64,000 bases of DNA from Nesterenkonia aurantiaca (GCF_004364585.1 NZ_SOAN01000010.1:1-64000); one strand, 5' to 3'. Positions 7,088 through 16,701 are shown, counted from the stretch's first letter. Made by a program: numbers and translations. Notes: generated by a model from the letters alone, not told the origin.

Positions 7088-8422
7088 GTGAGCATCGCCC
7101 CCGGAACGAATCCCGCAGATCCCGCCGCCGCAGCCGAGACCGAGGTGATCGATTTCTGCCGCGACCTGATCCGCTTCGACACCTCCAACTGGGGCGAGGG
7201 CAAGTCCAACGGAGAGCGCGAGGCTGCGGAGTACTGTGCCGCAGTCATGCGCCAGGCCGGTCTCGAGCCGGAGATCTACGAATCCGCTCCCGGGCGCACC
7301 TCCGTGGTGGCCCGCATGAAGGGTGCCGACCCGGAGCTGGGCGCGCTGGTGGTGCACGGGCACCTCGACGTCGTCCCGGCCCAGGCGCAGGACTGGCAGG
7401 TCGACCCCTTCGCCGCCGAGATCCGCGACGGGATGATCTGGGGCCGCGGCGCGGTGGATATGAAGGACATGAACGCCATGATCCTGGCCGCGATGCTGCG
7501 GATGCACCGCGAGGGCCACCAGCCCCAGCGCGACCTGATCTTCGCCTTCTTCGCCGATGAGGAGGACAACGGCAACTTCGGCGCCAAGTGGATGGTCAAG
7601 CATCACCCGGAGGTCTTTGACGGCGCCACCGAGGCGATCAGCGAGGTCGGCGGGTTCTCCACCGACGTCGCGGGTCAGCGCGCCTACCTGATCCAGACCG
7701 GAGAGAAGGGTCTGCACTGGACCAAGATGACCGCCTCCGGCACCGCCGGGCACGGTTCGGCCATCCACAGCGACAACCCGGTGGTCCGGCTCGGCGCCGC
7801 AGTGGCGGCCATCGGTGAGCACGAGTGGCCGCTGGACTACACCAAGACCACCCGGGCGCTGATGGAGCAGCTCTCCGAGCTCACCGGGATCCCCTTCGAC
7901 GAGAAGGACCCCTCGAAGCTTCTCGAGGCCACCGGCAGCGCCTCGAAGTTCATCGCCGCCACGCTGCGCAACACCTCGAACCCGACGCTGCTGGAGGGTG
8001 GATATAAGCACAACGTGGTCCCCGGCTCCGCCTCGGCGCTGGTGGACGCGCGCACCCTGCCGGAACAGGATGACCAGGTCGCCGCGAAGCTCAAGGAGCT
8101 GGCCGGCGAGAAGGTCAGCTTCGAGCTGCTCAACGGCGGGCCCTCGCTGGAGGTCCCGTTCTCCGGGCTGCTGGTCGAACAGATGGTCGCCTCGCTCAAG
8201 GCCGAGGACCCCGAGGCCGTGGTGCTGCCCTACATGCTCGGCGGCGGCACCGACAATAAGCACCTGGCCTCGCTGGGCATCTCCGGCTACGGCTTCGCCC
8301 CGCTGCAGCTGCCTGCCGACCTGGACTTCACCGGCATGTTCCACGGTGTGGACGAGCGCGTGCCCACCGAGGCGCTGACCTTCGGGGTCCGGGTGCTGCA
8401 CCGCTTCCTCGCCGCCCAGTAA
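7088..8422 (+). CDS. M20/M25/M40 family metallopeptidase
   Basis: A 444-residue cytoplasmic zinc hydrolase, probably a dipeptidase or acylase. The metal site is complete: His92 and Asp94 in GHLDVVP, Asp124 in GRGAVDMKD, and the Glu158-Glu159 pair in FFADEED that provides the catalytic base and a ligand; GGGTDNKHL near the C-terminus provides the last His. CAGGAG lies 9 bases before the GTG start, and a -10-like TAGGCT lies farther upstream. It is followed by an acyl-CoA dehydrogenase-like gene 50 bases later with its own ribosome site, probably in one operon. The substrate cannot be read from sequence. Confidence 0.88.
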   Translation: MSIAPGTNPADPAAAAETEVIDFCRDLIRFDTSNWGEGKSNGEREAAEYCAAVMRQAGLEPEIYESAPGRTSVVARMKGADPELGALVVHGHLDVVPAQAQDWQVDPFAAEIRDGMIWGRGAVDMKDMNAMILAAMLRMHREGHQPQRDLIFAFFADEEDNGNFGAKWMVKHHPEVFDGATEAISEVGGFSTDVAGQRAYLIQTGEKGLHWTKMTASGTAGHGSAIHSDNPVVRLGAAVAAIGEHEWPLDYTKTTRALMEQLSELTGIPFDEKDPSKLLEATGSASKFIAATLRNTSNPTLLEGGYKHNVVPGSASALVDARTLPEQDDQVAAKLKELAGEKVSFELLNGGPSLEVPFSGLLVEQMVASLKAEDPEAVVLPYMLGGGTDNKHLASLGISGYGFAPLQLPADLDFTGMFHGVDERVPTEALTFGVRVLHRFLAAQ

Positions 8423-8472
8423 GCAGCCCGGAAGACACTCCCGACGACACCCACCCACCGCAGGAGCCCACC

Positions 8473-9633
8473 ATGGACCCCATCACCGCCGTGCTGACCC
8501 CGTCGCTGCTGTCGCGCATCGCGGAACGCGCCCCGGGCTACGACGCCCGCAACGAGTTCTGCCACGAGGACCTCGCCGAGCTCACCGAGGCCGGGTACCT
8601 GCGCGCCATGGTTCCGACCGAGCAGGGCGGGCTCGGCTGGGACCTGCCGATCCTGGTCGCCGCGCAGCGCCGGCTCGCCGCCGCCGCACCGGCCACGGCG
8701 CTCGCGGTGAACATGCATCACATCTGGGTGTCCGTGGCACGCAGCATGGTCAGCGGCGGGCACACAGCCTTCGAGCAGGTCCTGACCGAGGCCGCCGCCG
8801 GGGAGATCTTCGCCTTCGGCATCTCCGAGGCCGGCAACGACGCGGTGCTCTTCGACTCCACCACCCATGCCGAGGTGCACGAGGACGGCGCGGTCAGCTT
8901 CACCGGCACCAAGATCTTCACGACCCTGTCTCCGGTCTGGACCAGGCTGGGTCTGTTCGGCAAGGACACCTCCGCCACCGGGACAGAGGGGGAGACCCCG
9001 CTGATCTTCGGGTTCCTGGAGCGGGAGGCTCCAGGCTGGCGCACCCTCGAGAACTGGGACACCCTCGGGATGCGCGCCACCCAGTCCCACGCCACAGTCC
9101 TGGAAGGTGCCCGGATCCCGGCGGAGCGGATCGTGCGACGGCTCCCGGTGGGCCCGAGCCCGGACCCGCTGGTCTTCGCCATCTTCTCCTCGTTCCTGAC
9201 CCTGCTCGCCGCGGTCTACACCGGGATCGGAGACCGCGCGCTGAGCCTGGGTGCGGAGCTGGTCGCCCAGCGCCGCTCGCTGCTCAGCGGGGAGACCATG
9301 GATCGGGACCCCGACGCCCGGTACAAGCTCGCCGAGGCGCAGCTGGCCCAGCTGTCCCTGGACTCCCAGCTGCGCGGACTCGCCGCAGAGATCGAGGCCG
9401 GAGCCGAGCATGGCGCCTCCTGGTCACCTCGACTGGCCGCGCTGCGCACCAACGCCACCCGCACCGCCCGCAAGGTGCTGGACCTGGTGCTGGGCGTCAG
9501 CGGGGGAGCGCAGTACCACCGCGAGTCCGAGCTCAGCCGGCTCTACCGCGACGCCCTGGCCGGGATCCATCACCCCTCCGACGACGAATCGGCGCACCGC
9601 ACGCTGGCGAACTACACCCTCGGCCCGCTCTGA
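8473..9633 (+). CDS. Acyl-CoA dehydrogenase family flavoprotein
   Basis: A 386-residue protein with the order of the family: N-terminal helical domain (about 5-115), beta domain (about 120-220, with FGISEAGNDA at the flavin site and FTGTKIFTT) and C-terminal helical domain with SGGAQYHRESELSRLYRDA. The typical C-terminal catalytic Glu motif is not obvious, so it may be a monooxygenase-like relative rather than a true beta-oxidation enzyme. GCAGGAG precedes the ATG. It probably shares a transcript with the M20 peptidase. Confidence 0.8.
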   Translation: MDPITAVLTPSLLSRIAERAPGYDARNEFCHEDLAELTEAGYLRAMVPTEQGGLGWDLPILVAAQRRLAAAAPATALAVNMHHIWVSVARSMVSGGHTAFEQVLTEAAAGEIFAFGISEAGNDAVLFDSTTHAEVHEDGAVSFTGTKIFTTLSPVWTRLGLFGKDTSATGTEGETPLIFGFLEREAPGWRTLENWDTLGMRATQSHATVLEGARIPAERIVRRLPVGPSPDPLVFAIFSSFLTLLAAVYTGIGDRALSLGAELVAQRRSLLSGETMDRDPDARYKLAEAQLAQLSLDSQLRGLAAEIEAGAEHGASWSPRLAALRTNATRTARKVLDLVLGVSGGAQYHRESELSRLYRDALAGIHHPSDDESAHRTLANYTLGPL

Positions 9634-9646
9634 GCAGAGCCTCGCT

Positions 9647-9661
9647 GGGCCGGTCCGGCCC
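9647..9661. other. GC-rich perfect palindrome between convergent genes
   Basis: GGGCCGG-T-CCGGCCC lies 14 bases past the stop of the acyl-CoA dehydrogenase-like gene and before the end of the convergent DUF5703 gene. It may contribute to termination, but there is no T-run and almost no loop. Confidence 0.3.
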
Positions 9662-9717
9662 GGCAGAAGCGACCGGTCCGACACAGACCGCGCGAGCGCC
9701 TCGACCCCCGGCGGAAA

Positions 9718-9966
9718 CTACATCGTGCGCTGGACCCGCATCACCCGACGGCGCAGCCAGTATCGGCGCAGTCCGCCGGTGTAGATCATGGAGCGGCGCA
9801 GCTCCCATTTGCCGTACTCTGCGTGCTCGGTGACCCGGCGCCGAACCTCCTTCAGCGACTCCTGCGGCTGGCAGGTGATGACCATGTACTCCCAGGTGGG
9901 GCCGGCGTCGTCGGTCGTGGTGTAGAGCTCAGCCATGGGCTGGGACCACCAGTTCTGCTGGGTCAT
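9718..9966 (-). CDS. DUF5703 family protein
   Basis: An 82-residue protein with the conserved run WEYMVITCQPQESLKEVRRR, EHAEYGKWELRR and the basic end RRYWLRRRVMRVQRT characteristic of DUF5703, a small actinobacterial family without known function. It is convergent with the acyl-CoA dehydrogenase-like gene and divergent from the small acidic protein at 10080. Confidence 0.85.
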   Translation of the reverse strand: MTQQNWWSQPMAELYTTTDDAGPTWEYMVITCQPQESLKEVRRRVTEHAEYGKWELRRSMIYTGGLRRYWLRRRVMRVQRTM

Positions 9967-10044
9967 CAGGGGTTCACCTTCACTTTCGTGGGGAGGCTTC
10001 AGCCTACGTCGTAGCGAGTCTCCATCCGAGGTCTGAACCAGGAC

Positions 10045-10073
10045 TTACCGAAGTGGTCTCTCGTTGGTACGGT
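10045..10073 (+). promoter_or_regulatory. Promoter of the acidic protein gene
   Basis: TTACCG (10045-10050) and TACGGT (10068-10073) are 17 bases apart. The -10 lies 6 bases before the ATG at 10080, so the transcript is expected to be leaderless. Confidence 0.5.
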
Positions 10074-10079
10074 GAGCAT

Positions 10080-10424
10080 ATGACTATGGATCCTCGCGTG
10101 GCACTCAACGCGCTGACGAACGCTCTCGAAGAGCACCTCTCCGCCTCGATGAACCGCCGGGGGAACGAGGATCCCTCAGTGGAGTCCGCGTTCTACAACA
10201 TCTCCGACGCCTTCGAGGCCTACGAGGACGCGCTCTTCGCCGCCAGCGGCGAGGTCACCCCGCTGGACCTCTATGACGAGGACGACAGCGACGAGGACGA
10301 CAGCGATGACGACGGCGACTACGACGATGAAGACGAGAACAGCGACGACGAGACTGACGACGCTGACGAGGATGCCGACGGCTCGGATGAGAGCTACGAG
10401 GACGAGGACGACGAGGAGCGCTGA
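10080..10424 (+). CDS. Small acidic protein, Asp/Glu-rich tail
   Basis: A 114-residue protein. Residues 1-60 (MTMDPRVALNALTNALEEHL, FYNISDAFEAYEDALF) look like a short helical domain; residues 65-114 are almost entirely Asp, Glu and Ser with low-complexity repeats of DEDDSD. Related actinobacterial proteins are sometimes labelled primosomal protein, but nothing in the sequence shows a replication role. The start was set at the ATG 6 bases after the -10 box; the longer frame from 10053 would begin upstream of the promoter. Confidence 0.7.
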   Translation: MTMDPRVALNALTNALEEHLSASMNRRGNEDPSVESAFYNISDAFEAYEDALFAASGEVTPLDLYDEDDSDEDDSDDDGDYDDEDENSDDETDDADEDADGSDESYEDEDDEER

Positions 10425-10549
10425 GCTCAGCCACGCCTTCTTTTCTCAGAACACCCTCAGCCCGTTTCCAGGCCATTCCCAGCCATGAGTGATCCGCGCC
10501 ACTGAAGTCGGTGTCCGGGATCCAGACTCCGATGCTCTAAGCTCGGCCT

Positions 10550-11377
10550 GTGCAGTGGATAGAAGCGATCATTCTTGGCCTGGTGCAGGGTCTCACCGAG
10601 TTCCTCCCCATCTCCTCGTCCGCGCATCTGCGCATCGTGGGGGAGTTCCTGCCCGGAGCCGCCGACCCCGGTGCGGCGTTCACCGCCATCACCCAGCTCG
10701 GCACCGAACTGGCGGTGCTGGTCTACTTCTGGCGCGACATCGTCCGGATCCTCAAGGCCTGGTTCTCGGCCCTGACGGGCAAGCTGCCGCACTCCGACCC
10801 GGATGTGCGGATGGGCTGGCTGATCATCGTGGGCACCATCCCGATCGTGATCCTGGGGCTGCTGCTCGAGGACATGATCGAATCGGTCTTCCGCACCCTG
10901 TGGCTGACCGCCACGATGCTGGTCATCTTCGGGGTGCTGCTGGCCTTCGCCGACGCCTATGGCAAACAGCGCAAACCGCTGGACCAGCTCAGCGTCCGGG
11001 ACGGCATCATCTTCGGCTTCGCCCAGGCCATGGCACTGATCCCCGGAGTCTCCCGCTCCGGCGGCACCATCACCGCGGGCCTGCTGATGGGCTACACCCG
11101 TGAGGCGGCGGCCCGGTATTCGTTCCTGCTGGCGATCCCGGCGGTCTTCGGCTCCGGGTTCTACAAGCTCTTCGGCTCGCTGGGAGAGCAGACCGGCCCC
11201 TACACGATGGGCCAGACCTTGGTGGCGACGGCCGTCGGCTTCTTCGTGGCCTATCTGATCATCGGCTGGTTCCTGAAATACGTCTCCACGAACTCCTACA
11301 CCTTGTTCGTGAACTACCGGATCCTGCTTGGCCTGTTCGTCTACGTGATGCTGGGGTTCGGAATCATCAACGCCTGA
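10550..11377 (+). CDS. uppP: Undecaprenyl-diphosphatase
   Basis: Membrane phosphatase (BacA family) that converts undecaprenyl diphosphate to the monophosphate carrier for cell-wall synthesis; 275 residues, the usual length. Both signature blocks are present: [14 protein letters not shown] near the N-terminus and [17 protein letters not shown] at about residues 164-182. About eight membrane helices. The GTG start is 6 bases after a -10 TAAGCT (10538-10543), so it is probably leaderless. The synthase uppS that makes its substrate lies at 53.7 kb. A small hairpin AACGCC-TGATC-GGCGTT covers the stop codon. Confidence 0.95.
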   Translation: MQWIEAIILGLVQGLTEFLPISSSAHLRIVGEFLPGAADPGAAFTAITQLGTELAVLVYFWRDIVRILKAWFSALTGKLPHSDPDVRMGWLIIVGTIPIVILGLLLEDMIESVFRTLWLTATMLVIFGVLLAFADAYGKQRKPLDQLSVRDGIIFGFAQAMALIPGVSRSGGTITAGLLMGYTREAAARYSFLLAIPAVFGSGFYKLFGSLGEQTGPYTMGQTLVATAVGFFVAYLIIGWFLKYVSTNSYTLFVNYRILLGLFVYVMLGFGIINA

Positions 11378-11385
11378 TCGGCGTT
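11369..11385 (+). terminator. Small hairpin over the uppP stop codon
   Basis: AACGCC (11369-11374), TGATC loop, GGCGTT (11380-11385). The stem is only six pairs and no T-run follows, so termination here would be weak. Confidence 0.3.
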
Positions 11386-11480
11386 GCGTAAATAACGACT
11401 CTCCTCCGGCGGCGAGATCTGCGGCAGCTCGACGCCGGAGACCACCTGCCGGGCTGCCCCACTGGTGAAAGGACCTCTGC

Positions 11481-12854
11481 GTGAAATCGTGGACCTCCCC
11501 CGACGTGCCCACCCTGCCTGCGCTGCCGGAAACCCTGCAGCTGCACGACACCTCGGCGGACGCTCTGGTCCCGGTGGAGTCCACCGACGGCGTGGGGTCC
11601 CTCTACGTCTGCGGCATCACCCCCTACGACGCGACCCATCTGGGCCACGCCAACACCTACGTGCAGTTCGACCTGCTGGTGCGCTACTGGCGCGCCGCCG
11701 GGCTGCGGGTGAACTATGTGCAGAACGTCACCGACATCGACGATCCGCTGCTGGAACGGGCCAGCGCCACCGGTGTGGACTGGTTCGAGCTCGCCCAGGA
11801 CCAGACCCAGCTCTTCCGCGAGGACATGGCCGCCCTGGGCGTGATCGCTCCCGACACCTATCTGGGCGCGGTGGAGACCATCCCGGTGGTCGCCAAGGAT
11901 GTGGCCCAGCTGGTCGAGCTGGGCATGGGCTACCCGGTGCCGGTGCCTCTGGAGGAGCTCGCCGACGGCGTCACCCCCGGTGACCCCGAAGCCTTCGACA
12001 CCTACTTCGACACGACGGCGGCCCAGGCCAGCACGCCGTGGACCCTGGGCAGCATCGGAAACTACGACCGCGCCGAGATGGAAGAGCTCTTCCCGCAGCG
12101 CGGCGGAGACCCCGAGCGCGCCGGCAAGCGCGACCCGCTGGATCCGCTGCTGTGGCGTGCGCGCCGCAACGGGGAGCCGCACTGGGACGGCGGCAGCCTC
12201 GGTCAGGGCCGCCCGGGCTGGCACATCGAATGCTCGGTCATCGCCCGCCGGCATCTGCCCGCCCCCTTCATGGTCCAGGGCGGCGGCTCGGACCTGCGCT
12301 TCCCGCACCACGAGTTCAGCGCCGCCCACGCCACCGCTGCTGACGGTGTGGCGCTGGCCAAGACCTACCTGCACGCCGGGATGGTCGGGCTCGAGGGGGA
12401 GAAGATGTCCAAGTCCAAGGGCAATCTGGTGCTCTCCTCAAGGATGCGCGCCGAAGGCGTGGATCCACAGGTGATCCGGACGCTGCTGCTGGGCCACCAC
12501 TACCGAGCGGAATGGAACTACACCCCCGATCTGCTCGAGGCTGCGGCGCAGCGCTGGGAGCGCTGGAACGCCGCACTGGCCGCGGCTCCAGAGACCGACG
12601 GCCACGGGGAGCTCGGCACCGCCGATGCCCGGCCCGAGGACCTGCAGTACGCGCTGCACTCGGCGCTCTCCCAGAACCTCAACGCACCGGCCGCGCTGGA
12701 GACCCTCGACATGTGGGCCACCGGGAAGCTCGCCGGAGGTACCAGCCGGGGGCGGGTCATCGCGGTGGTCAAGGCGCTGCTGGGGATCGAGCTGCAGGAG
12801 ACGAGTCCCGCGCAGGGCGTGCCGGTGAGCTCGGTCAACACCGCCGCGGGCTGA
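11481..12854 (+). CDS. mshC: Cysteine:1D-myo-inosityl-2-amino-2-deoxy-glucopyranoside ligase
   Basis: Joins cysteine to GlcN-Ins in mycothiol biosynthesis, using ATP. It is a class I tRNA-synthetase-like fold related to CysS: the Zn-binding Cys in YVCGITPYD, the HIGH box as HLGHANTYVQFD, and KMSKSKGNLV at about residue 308. WHIECS and HHEFS provide further Zn and cysteine contacts. The length of 457 is slightly above the usual 410-420. GTG start with GAAAGG upstream. MshC is diagnostic of actinobacteria and fits the mycothiol-dependent enzyme at 3.7 kb. The uppP-mshC-PAC2 order is common in the phylum. Confidence 0.95.
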   Translation: MKSWTSPDVPTLPALPETLQLHDTSADALVPVESTDGVGSLYVCGITPYDATHLGHANTYVQFDLLVRYWRAAGLRVNYVQNVTDIDDPLLERASATGVDWFELAQDQTQLFREDMAALGVIAPDTYLGAVETIPVVAKDVAQLVELGMGYPVPVPLEELADGVTPGDPEAFDTYFDTTAAQASTPWTLGSIGNYDRAEMEELFPQRGGDPERAGKRDPLDPLLWRARRNGEPHWDGGSLGQGRPGWHIECSVIARRHLPAPFMVQGGGSDLRFPHHEFSAAHATAADGVALAKTYLHAGMVGLEGEKMSKSKGNLVLSSRMRAEGVDPQVIRTLLLGHHYRAEWNYTPDLLEAAAQRWERWNAALAAAPETDGHGELGTADARPEDLQYALHSALSQNLNAPAALETLDMWATGKLAGGTSRGRVIAVVKALLGIELQETSPAQGVPVSSVNTAAG

Positions 12855-12868
12855 GTCCTGCTGCGGAG

Positions 12869-13846
12869 CTAGCTCTCGGGACGCTTCCGGCGCCGCAGGT
12901 AACGCTCAAACTCCTGGGCGATGGCCTCGCCGCTCGCCTCGGGCAGGTTCGTGGTGTCGGTGGCCTCTTCGAGCCGCTTCACATAGTCGGCGATCTCGGC
13001 GTCCTCCTCGGCCAGGTCATCGACTCCGCGCTCCCAGGCCTCGGCGTCCTCGACGACCTCACTCTCATCCAGGGTCAGGCCCAGCAGGTCCTCGAGCTCT
13101 CGCATGATCGCCAGCTGCGCCTTCGGTGAGGGGGCCTGGCCCACGTAGTGCGGGACCGCCGCCCAGAGCGAGACGGCGGGCAGCCCGGCCTGCGCGGCCG
13201 TGTGCGCGAGCACCCCGACGATCCCGGTGGGACCTTCGTAGGTGGGCTCGTCGATGTCCAGGATCTCCTGCAATGCGGCGTCCTCACTGGAGAGCGAGGC
13301 CGGTATCGGGCGGGTGTGCGGCACGTCGGCGAGCAGCGCGCCGACCAGGATGATCCCGGAGACGTCGTTCTCTGCGGCGCGGGTCAGCAGGTCCGCGGTG
13401 AAGGCCTGCCAGCGGAAGCTCGGCTCCACGCCGTGGACCAGCAGCAGGTCCACCGCGGCCCGGGGCGGCCTGGCCCGGTAGATCTTGGTGGAGGGCCAGA
13501 TGATCTCGCGGTGCCCCCCGGTGCTGCGGATCTTGGGTCGGGAGAACTGGTAGTCGTAGTAGCCCTCGTCCTCGACCTTGCCGATCAGTTCGGCGCCGCA
13601 GGCCTGTCCCACCGCGCGCACCGCGGAGGAGGCGGCCGCGCCGGCGTCGTTCCAGCCCTCGAAGGCCATCACCATCACGGTGGGCCGTGAGCGTGGGGCG
13701 TCGGTCTCACCGGTGGCCGCAGCGGTCTGGATGGCGCTCAGGTGCTCGGCGAAGCGTTGGGCGAAGCCCTCGGGGAGCGCGGATGGCTCCCGGGGGTCGC
13801 CGGTGGCCTCGTCGGAGGAGTCCTGAGACGCTGTTTCGTCGCTCAC
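12869..13846 (-). CDS. PAC2 family protein
   Basis: A 325-residue protein of the PAC2 (proteasome assembly chaperone-like) family common in actinobacteria, function unknown in bacteria. MVMAFEGWNDAGAAAS opens the domain, followed by GVEPSFRWQAFT, GALLADVPHTRP, GPTGIVGVLAH and SLWAAVPHYV. The acidic C-terminal helices end in RYLRRRKRPES. The GTG start at 13846 was chosen because a -10 TAGTGT lies 7 bases upstream (leaderless); a GTG three codons earlier is preceded by GAGGG and is the alternative. Convergent with mshC (14 bases between stops) and divergent from the HAD gene. Confidence 0.88.
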   Translation of the reverse strand: MSDETASQDSSDEATGDPREPSALPEGFAQRFAEHLSAIQTAAATGETDAPRSRPTVMVMAFEGWNDAGAAASSAVRAVGQACGAELIGKVEDEGYYDYQFSRPKIRSTGGHREIIWPSTKIYRARPPRAAVDLLLVHGVEPSFRWQAFTADLLTRAAENDVSGIILVGALLADVPHTRPIPASLSSEDAALQEILDIDEPTYEGPTGIVGVLAHTAAQAGLPAVSLWAAVPHYVGQAPSPKAQLAIMRELEDLLGLTLDESEVVEDAEAWERGVDDLAEEDAEIADYVKRLEEATDTTNLPEASGEAIAQEFERYLRRRKRPES

Positions 13847-13899
13847 GCTTCTCACACTATCCCTCTTGGCGATCCCGCGGGAAGCGTACGATTGGGCCC

Positions 13900-14673
13900 A
13901 TGTCTTCGACGTCTTATGCCTCCGTCCAGCCCCTGACCTCCGCAGCTCGCACCGCCACCAGCTCCTCGGCTCGCGCCGCCGCGGAACCGCTCTCCGGGGA
14001 GCTCCAGGCCGTGTTCTGGGACATGGACGGCACCCTGGTGGACACCGAGCCATATTGGATCTCCGAGGAGCGTGCCCTGGTCGAGGCGCACGGCGGCACC
14101 TGGTCCCAGGAACAGGCGCACGGCCTGGTCGGACAGGCGCTGAGCTACAGCGCCTCGGTGCTGCGCGAGGCCGGAGTGGATATGACGGTACGTGACATCA
14201 TCGATCACCTGATCACTCGGGTCGCGGCACGCGCGGTCGCCGAGATGCCCTGGCGTCCGGGGGCCCGCGAGCTCCTCGCCGACCTCAACGCCGCCGGGGT
14301 GCGCTGCGCCCTGGTCACCATGAGCGAGAAGCCGCTGGCCGAGGCGATCGTCGCCGCACTGCCGGAGGGGCAGCTGGAGTTCATCGTCAGCGGCGACATG
14401 GTCAGCCGCGGCAAGCCGGACCCGGAGGCCTACCAGCAGGCGTTCAGCAGGATGTCGGGGGACCACGAACAGCGCAGCGGCGAGCCGCTGCGCCTGGACC
14501 GTTGCATCGCCATCGAGGACTCGGTCCCGGGAGTCACCGCCGCAGCGGATTCCGGGCTGGTCACCATCGCGGTCCCGCACTACACCCCGATCCCGGCGGA
14601 CCCGCGCTGGCAGAGCCTCGACGGGCTGGCAGGCGTCATCGCGGCAGACCTGGAACGGCGCCTGCCGCGATGA
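13900..14673 (+). CDS. HAD superfamily phosphatase
   Basis: A 257-residue HAD hydrolase with motif I as DMDGTLVDTE (nucleophile Asp), motif II in LVTMSEK, motif III Lys in GKPDPEAY and motif IV IEDSVPGV. The cap region is of the beta-phosphoglucomutase/CbbY type. Substrate unknown. The ATG is 7 bases after TACGAT (13887-13892) and has no Shine-Dalgarno. Its TGA overlaps the ATG of the M50 protease gene, so the two are translationally coupled. Confidence 0.88.
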   Translation: MSSTSYASVQPLTSAARTATSSSARAAAEPLSGELQAVFWDMDGTLVDTEPYWISEERALVEAHGGTWSQEQAHGLVGQALSYSASVLREAGVDMTVRDIIDHLITRVAARAVAEMPWRPGARELLADLNAAGVRCALVTMSEKPLAEAIVAALPEGQLEFIVSGDMVSRGKPDPEAYQQAFSRMSGDHEQRSGEPLRLDRCIAIEDSVPGVTAAADSGLVTIAVPHYTPIPADPRWQSLDGLAGVIAADLERRLPR

Positions 14674-15428
14674 CCTCACGCCCCGGCGGCCGGCCCAAGA
14701 AGGCGATGACCCTGATGCGGATCGCCGGGATCCCGGTGCGCTTCCGCGCCTCCTGGTTCCTGGTCAGCGCCGCCATCGTGGCGCTCTTCGGACCCCAGGT
14801 GCTCCGGATCTTCCCGGAGCTGGGCGCCCTGGCCTACCTGGTGGCACTGGGCTACGCGGTGCTGCTGATGTTCTCGGTGCTCGCCCATGAGCTGGCCCAC
14901 GCCCTGGCGGCACGCTCCTTCGGCTGGCCCGCCACCGAGATCGAGCTGAACCTCTGGGGCGGACACACCGAGTTCCACGCCCACCGGGCCACCCCGGCGA
15001 AGTCCCTCGCGGTCTCCCTGGCCGGGCCCGCCGCGAACCTGGTGATCGCCGGTCTGGGCCTCTACCTCTCCGGAGCGCTCGCGCTCACCGGGGTCACCGC
15101 CCTGCTGGTCGAGGTCACGGTGCTGGTGAACTTCTTCGTCGGGGTGTTCAACCTGCTCCCCGGGCTGCCGCTGGACGGCGGGCGGATCGTGGAGTCCGCG
15201 GTCTGGGCCGCCACCGGAGACCAGGACCGCGGGATGCGCGCCGCCGGATGGGCCGGGCGCCTCGTCGTCCTCGCGCTGCTGGCGGGCCTGGCGGTCCTGG
15301 TGGTCAGCGGGGTGCGGGAGGTCAGCCTCGTCGTCGTGGTGGTGGCGGTGATGGTCTCCTTCTTCATCTGGCAGGGGGCCTCGGAGAACGTGCGGGTGGC
15401 CAACGCCCGGCTGAGCCGACGGCGCTGA
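14670..15428 (+). CDS. M50 family (site-2) intramembrane metalloprotease
   Basis: A 252-residue membrane protein with the zinc site HELAH in FSVLAHELAHALAARSFG and the second metal motif as LPGLPLDGGRIVE, the standard pair of S2P proteases. Six or so membrane helices; no PDZ or CBS domain follows, so it is a minimal type. The ATG overlaps the preceding HAD stop (ATGA). Substrate unknown; such enzymes often cut membrane-bound regulators. Confidence 0.9.
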   Translation: MTSRPGGRPKKAMTLMRIAGIPVRFRASWFLVSAAIVALFGPQVLRIFPELGALAYLVALGYAVLLMFSVLAHELAHALAARSFGWPATEIELNLWGGHTEFHAHRATPAKSLAVSLAGPAANLVIAGLGLYLSGALALTGVTALLVEVTVLVNFFVGVFNLLPGLPLDGGRIVESAVWAATGDQDRGMRAAGWAGRLVVLALLAGLAVLVVSGVREVSLVVVVVAVMVSFFIWQGASENVRVANARLSRRR

Positions 15429-15636
15429 AGCGGCTGAGCCGAAGGCGCTGAAGCACAGCGCAGTCCCGCGAGCGATACCCGCGAATGTTCCGCGCAACTG
15501 TTACGTCGGGTCCGACGGAGGATCAGCCCCCGCTGAGAGTCACGGCCTGACAGGGATAGGCTGAATGCAGATGAAACGTCCGCCTGCACCGGATCCTGGT
15601 CGGCGGAGCCGCAGCACCTTGAGAGAGCGAGATTCA

Positions 15637-16701
15637 GTGACCACGAGCACCTCCGGCGAGTCCCCGGCGAGCACCCCAGGTCCCATCGGGTCCCATATGC
15701 GCACAGGTCCGCTGCGCGCGGGCCAGCGCGTGCAGCTCACCGACCGCAAGGGTCGGCCCAGCACCATCACGCTGCAGCCGGGCGGCGAATGGCACACCCA
15801 CCAGGGGGTGCTGCGCCACGACCTGCTCATCGGGGCCAGCGAAGGCATCCTGGTGGCCAACGACGCCGGCCACGAGTACCAGGTGCTGCGCCCGCTGCTC
15901 AACGACTTCGTGCTCTCCATGCCGCGCGGCGCCACCGTGGTCTACCCCAAGGACTCCGCCCAGATCGTCGCGGTGGCCGATATCTTCCCCGGCGCCCGCG
16001 TGGTCGAGGCCGGCGTCGGCTCCGGGGCGCTCTCGATCTCGCTGCTGCGCGCGGTGGGAGATCAGGGCGTGCTGCATTCCTTCGAGCGGCGCGAGGACTT
16101 CAGGGACATCGCCGTGGGCAACGTGGAGGCGTTCTTCGGTGAAGCCCACCCCGGCTGGGAGGTCTACCTCGGAGATATGCAGGAGGAGGTCCTCACCGTG
16201 GAGCAGCCCGGCAGCGTGGACCGGGTGGTGCTGGACATGCTCGCCCCCTGGGAATGCCTGGACGCGGTGAAGACCGTGCTGGCCCCGGGCGGGGTCTGGG
16301 TCAGCTACGTCGCCTCTGTGACCCAGCTGTCCCGGCTGGCCGAGGAGATCCGCGCCTCGGAGGGCTTCACCGAACCCGAGGCGCACGAGACCATGCTGCG
16401 CACCTGGCACCTGGATGGCCTCGCGGTGCGCCCGGATCACCGGATGGTCGCACACACCGGCTTCCTGCTCTCGGCCCGCCGGCTCGCCGATGACCAGACC
16501 CCGCTGCAGCTGAAGAAGCGCGAGAAGGTCTCGGTGGTCAGCGAGGAGGACCGCGCCGCCTGGCCGGCCAACGACCCGGACGCGGTCTGGGACGAGGCCA
16601 GCCTGAAGACCCGCACCGTCTCCGGGAAGAAGGCCCGCAAGGCCTCAGCTCTGTCGCAGAAGATCGCCGCCCAGGCCAAGGAGGTGTTCACCCGTGAGTG
16701 A
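15637..16701 (+). CDS. trmI: tRNA (adenine-58-N1)-methyltransferase
   Basis: A 354-residue SAM-dependent enzyme that methylates A58 in the tRNA T loop. An N-terminal beta domain (RAGQRVQLTDRKGR, GGEWHTHQGVLRHDLLIG) precedes the Rossmann domain with VVEAGVGSGALSISLLRAVG and LDMLAPWECL. The GTG at 15637 is preceded by GAGAGAGCGAG. An in-frame ATG at 15565 is rejected because it lies 3 bases after the -10 box TAGGCT (15557-15562), before any plausible transcript start. It is first in the pupylation operon and ends 7 bases past the start of arc, an order common in actinobacteria. Confidence 0.92.
   Translation: MTTSTSGESPASTPGPIGSHMRTGPLRAGQRVQLTDRKGRPSTITLQPGGEWHTHQGVLRHDLLIGASEGILVANDAGHEYQVLRPLLNDFVLSMPRGATVVYPKDSAQIVAVADIFPGARVVEAGVGSGALSISLLRAVGDQGVLHSFERREDFRDIAVGNVEAFFGEAHPGWEVYLGDMQEEVLTVEQPGSVDRVVLDMLAPWECLDAVKTVLAPGGVWVSYVASVTQLSRLAEEIRASEGFTEPEAHETMLRTWHLDGLAVRPDHRMVAHTGFLLSARRLADDQTPLQLKKREKVSVVSEEDRAAWPANDPDAVWDEASLKTRTVSGKKARKASALSQKIAAQAKEVFTRE

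Noticed and set aside
15565-15636. ATG start of trmI at 15565.
   Set aside because: It lies 3 bases after the -10 box TAGGCT; the GTG at 15637 has a purine-rich ribosome site and fits relatives.
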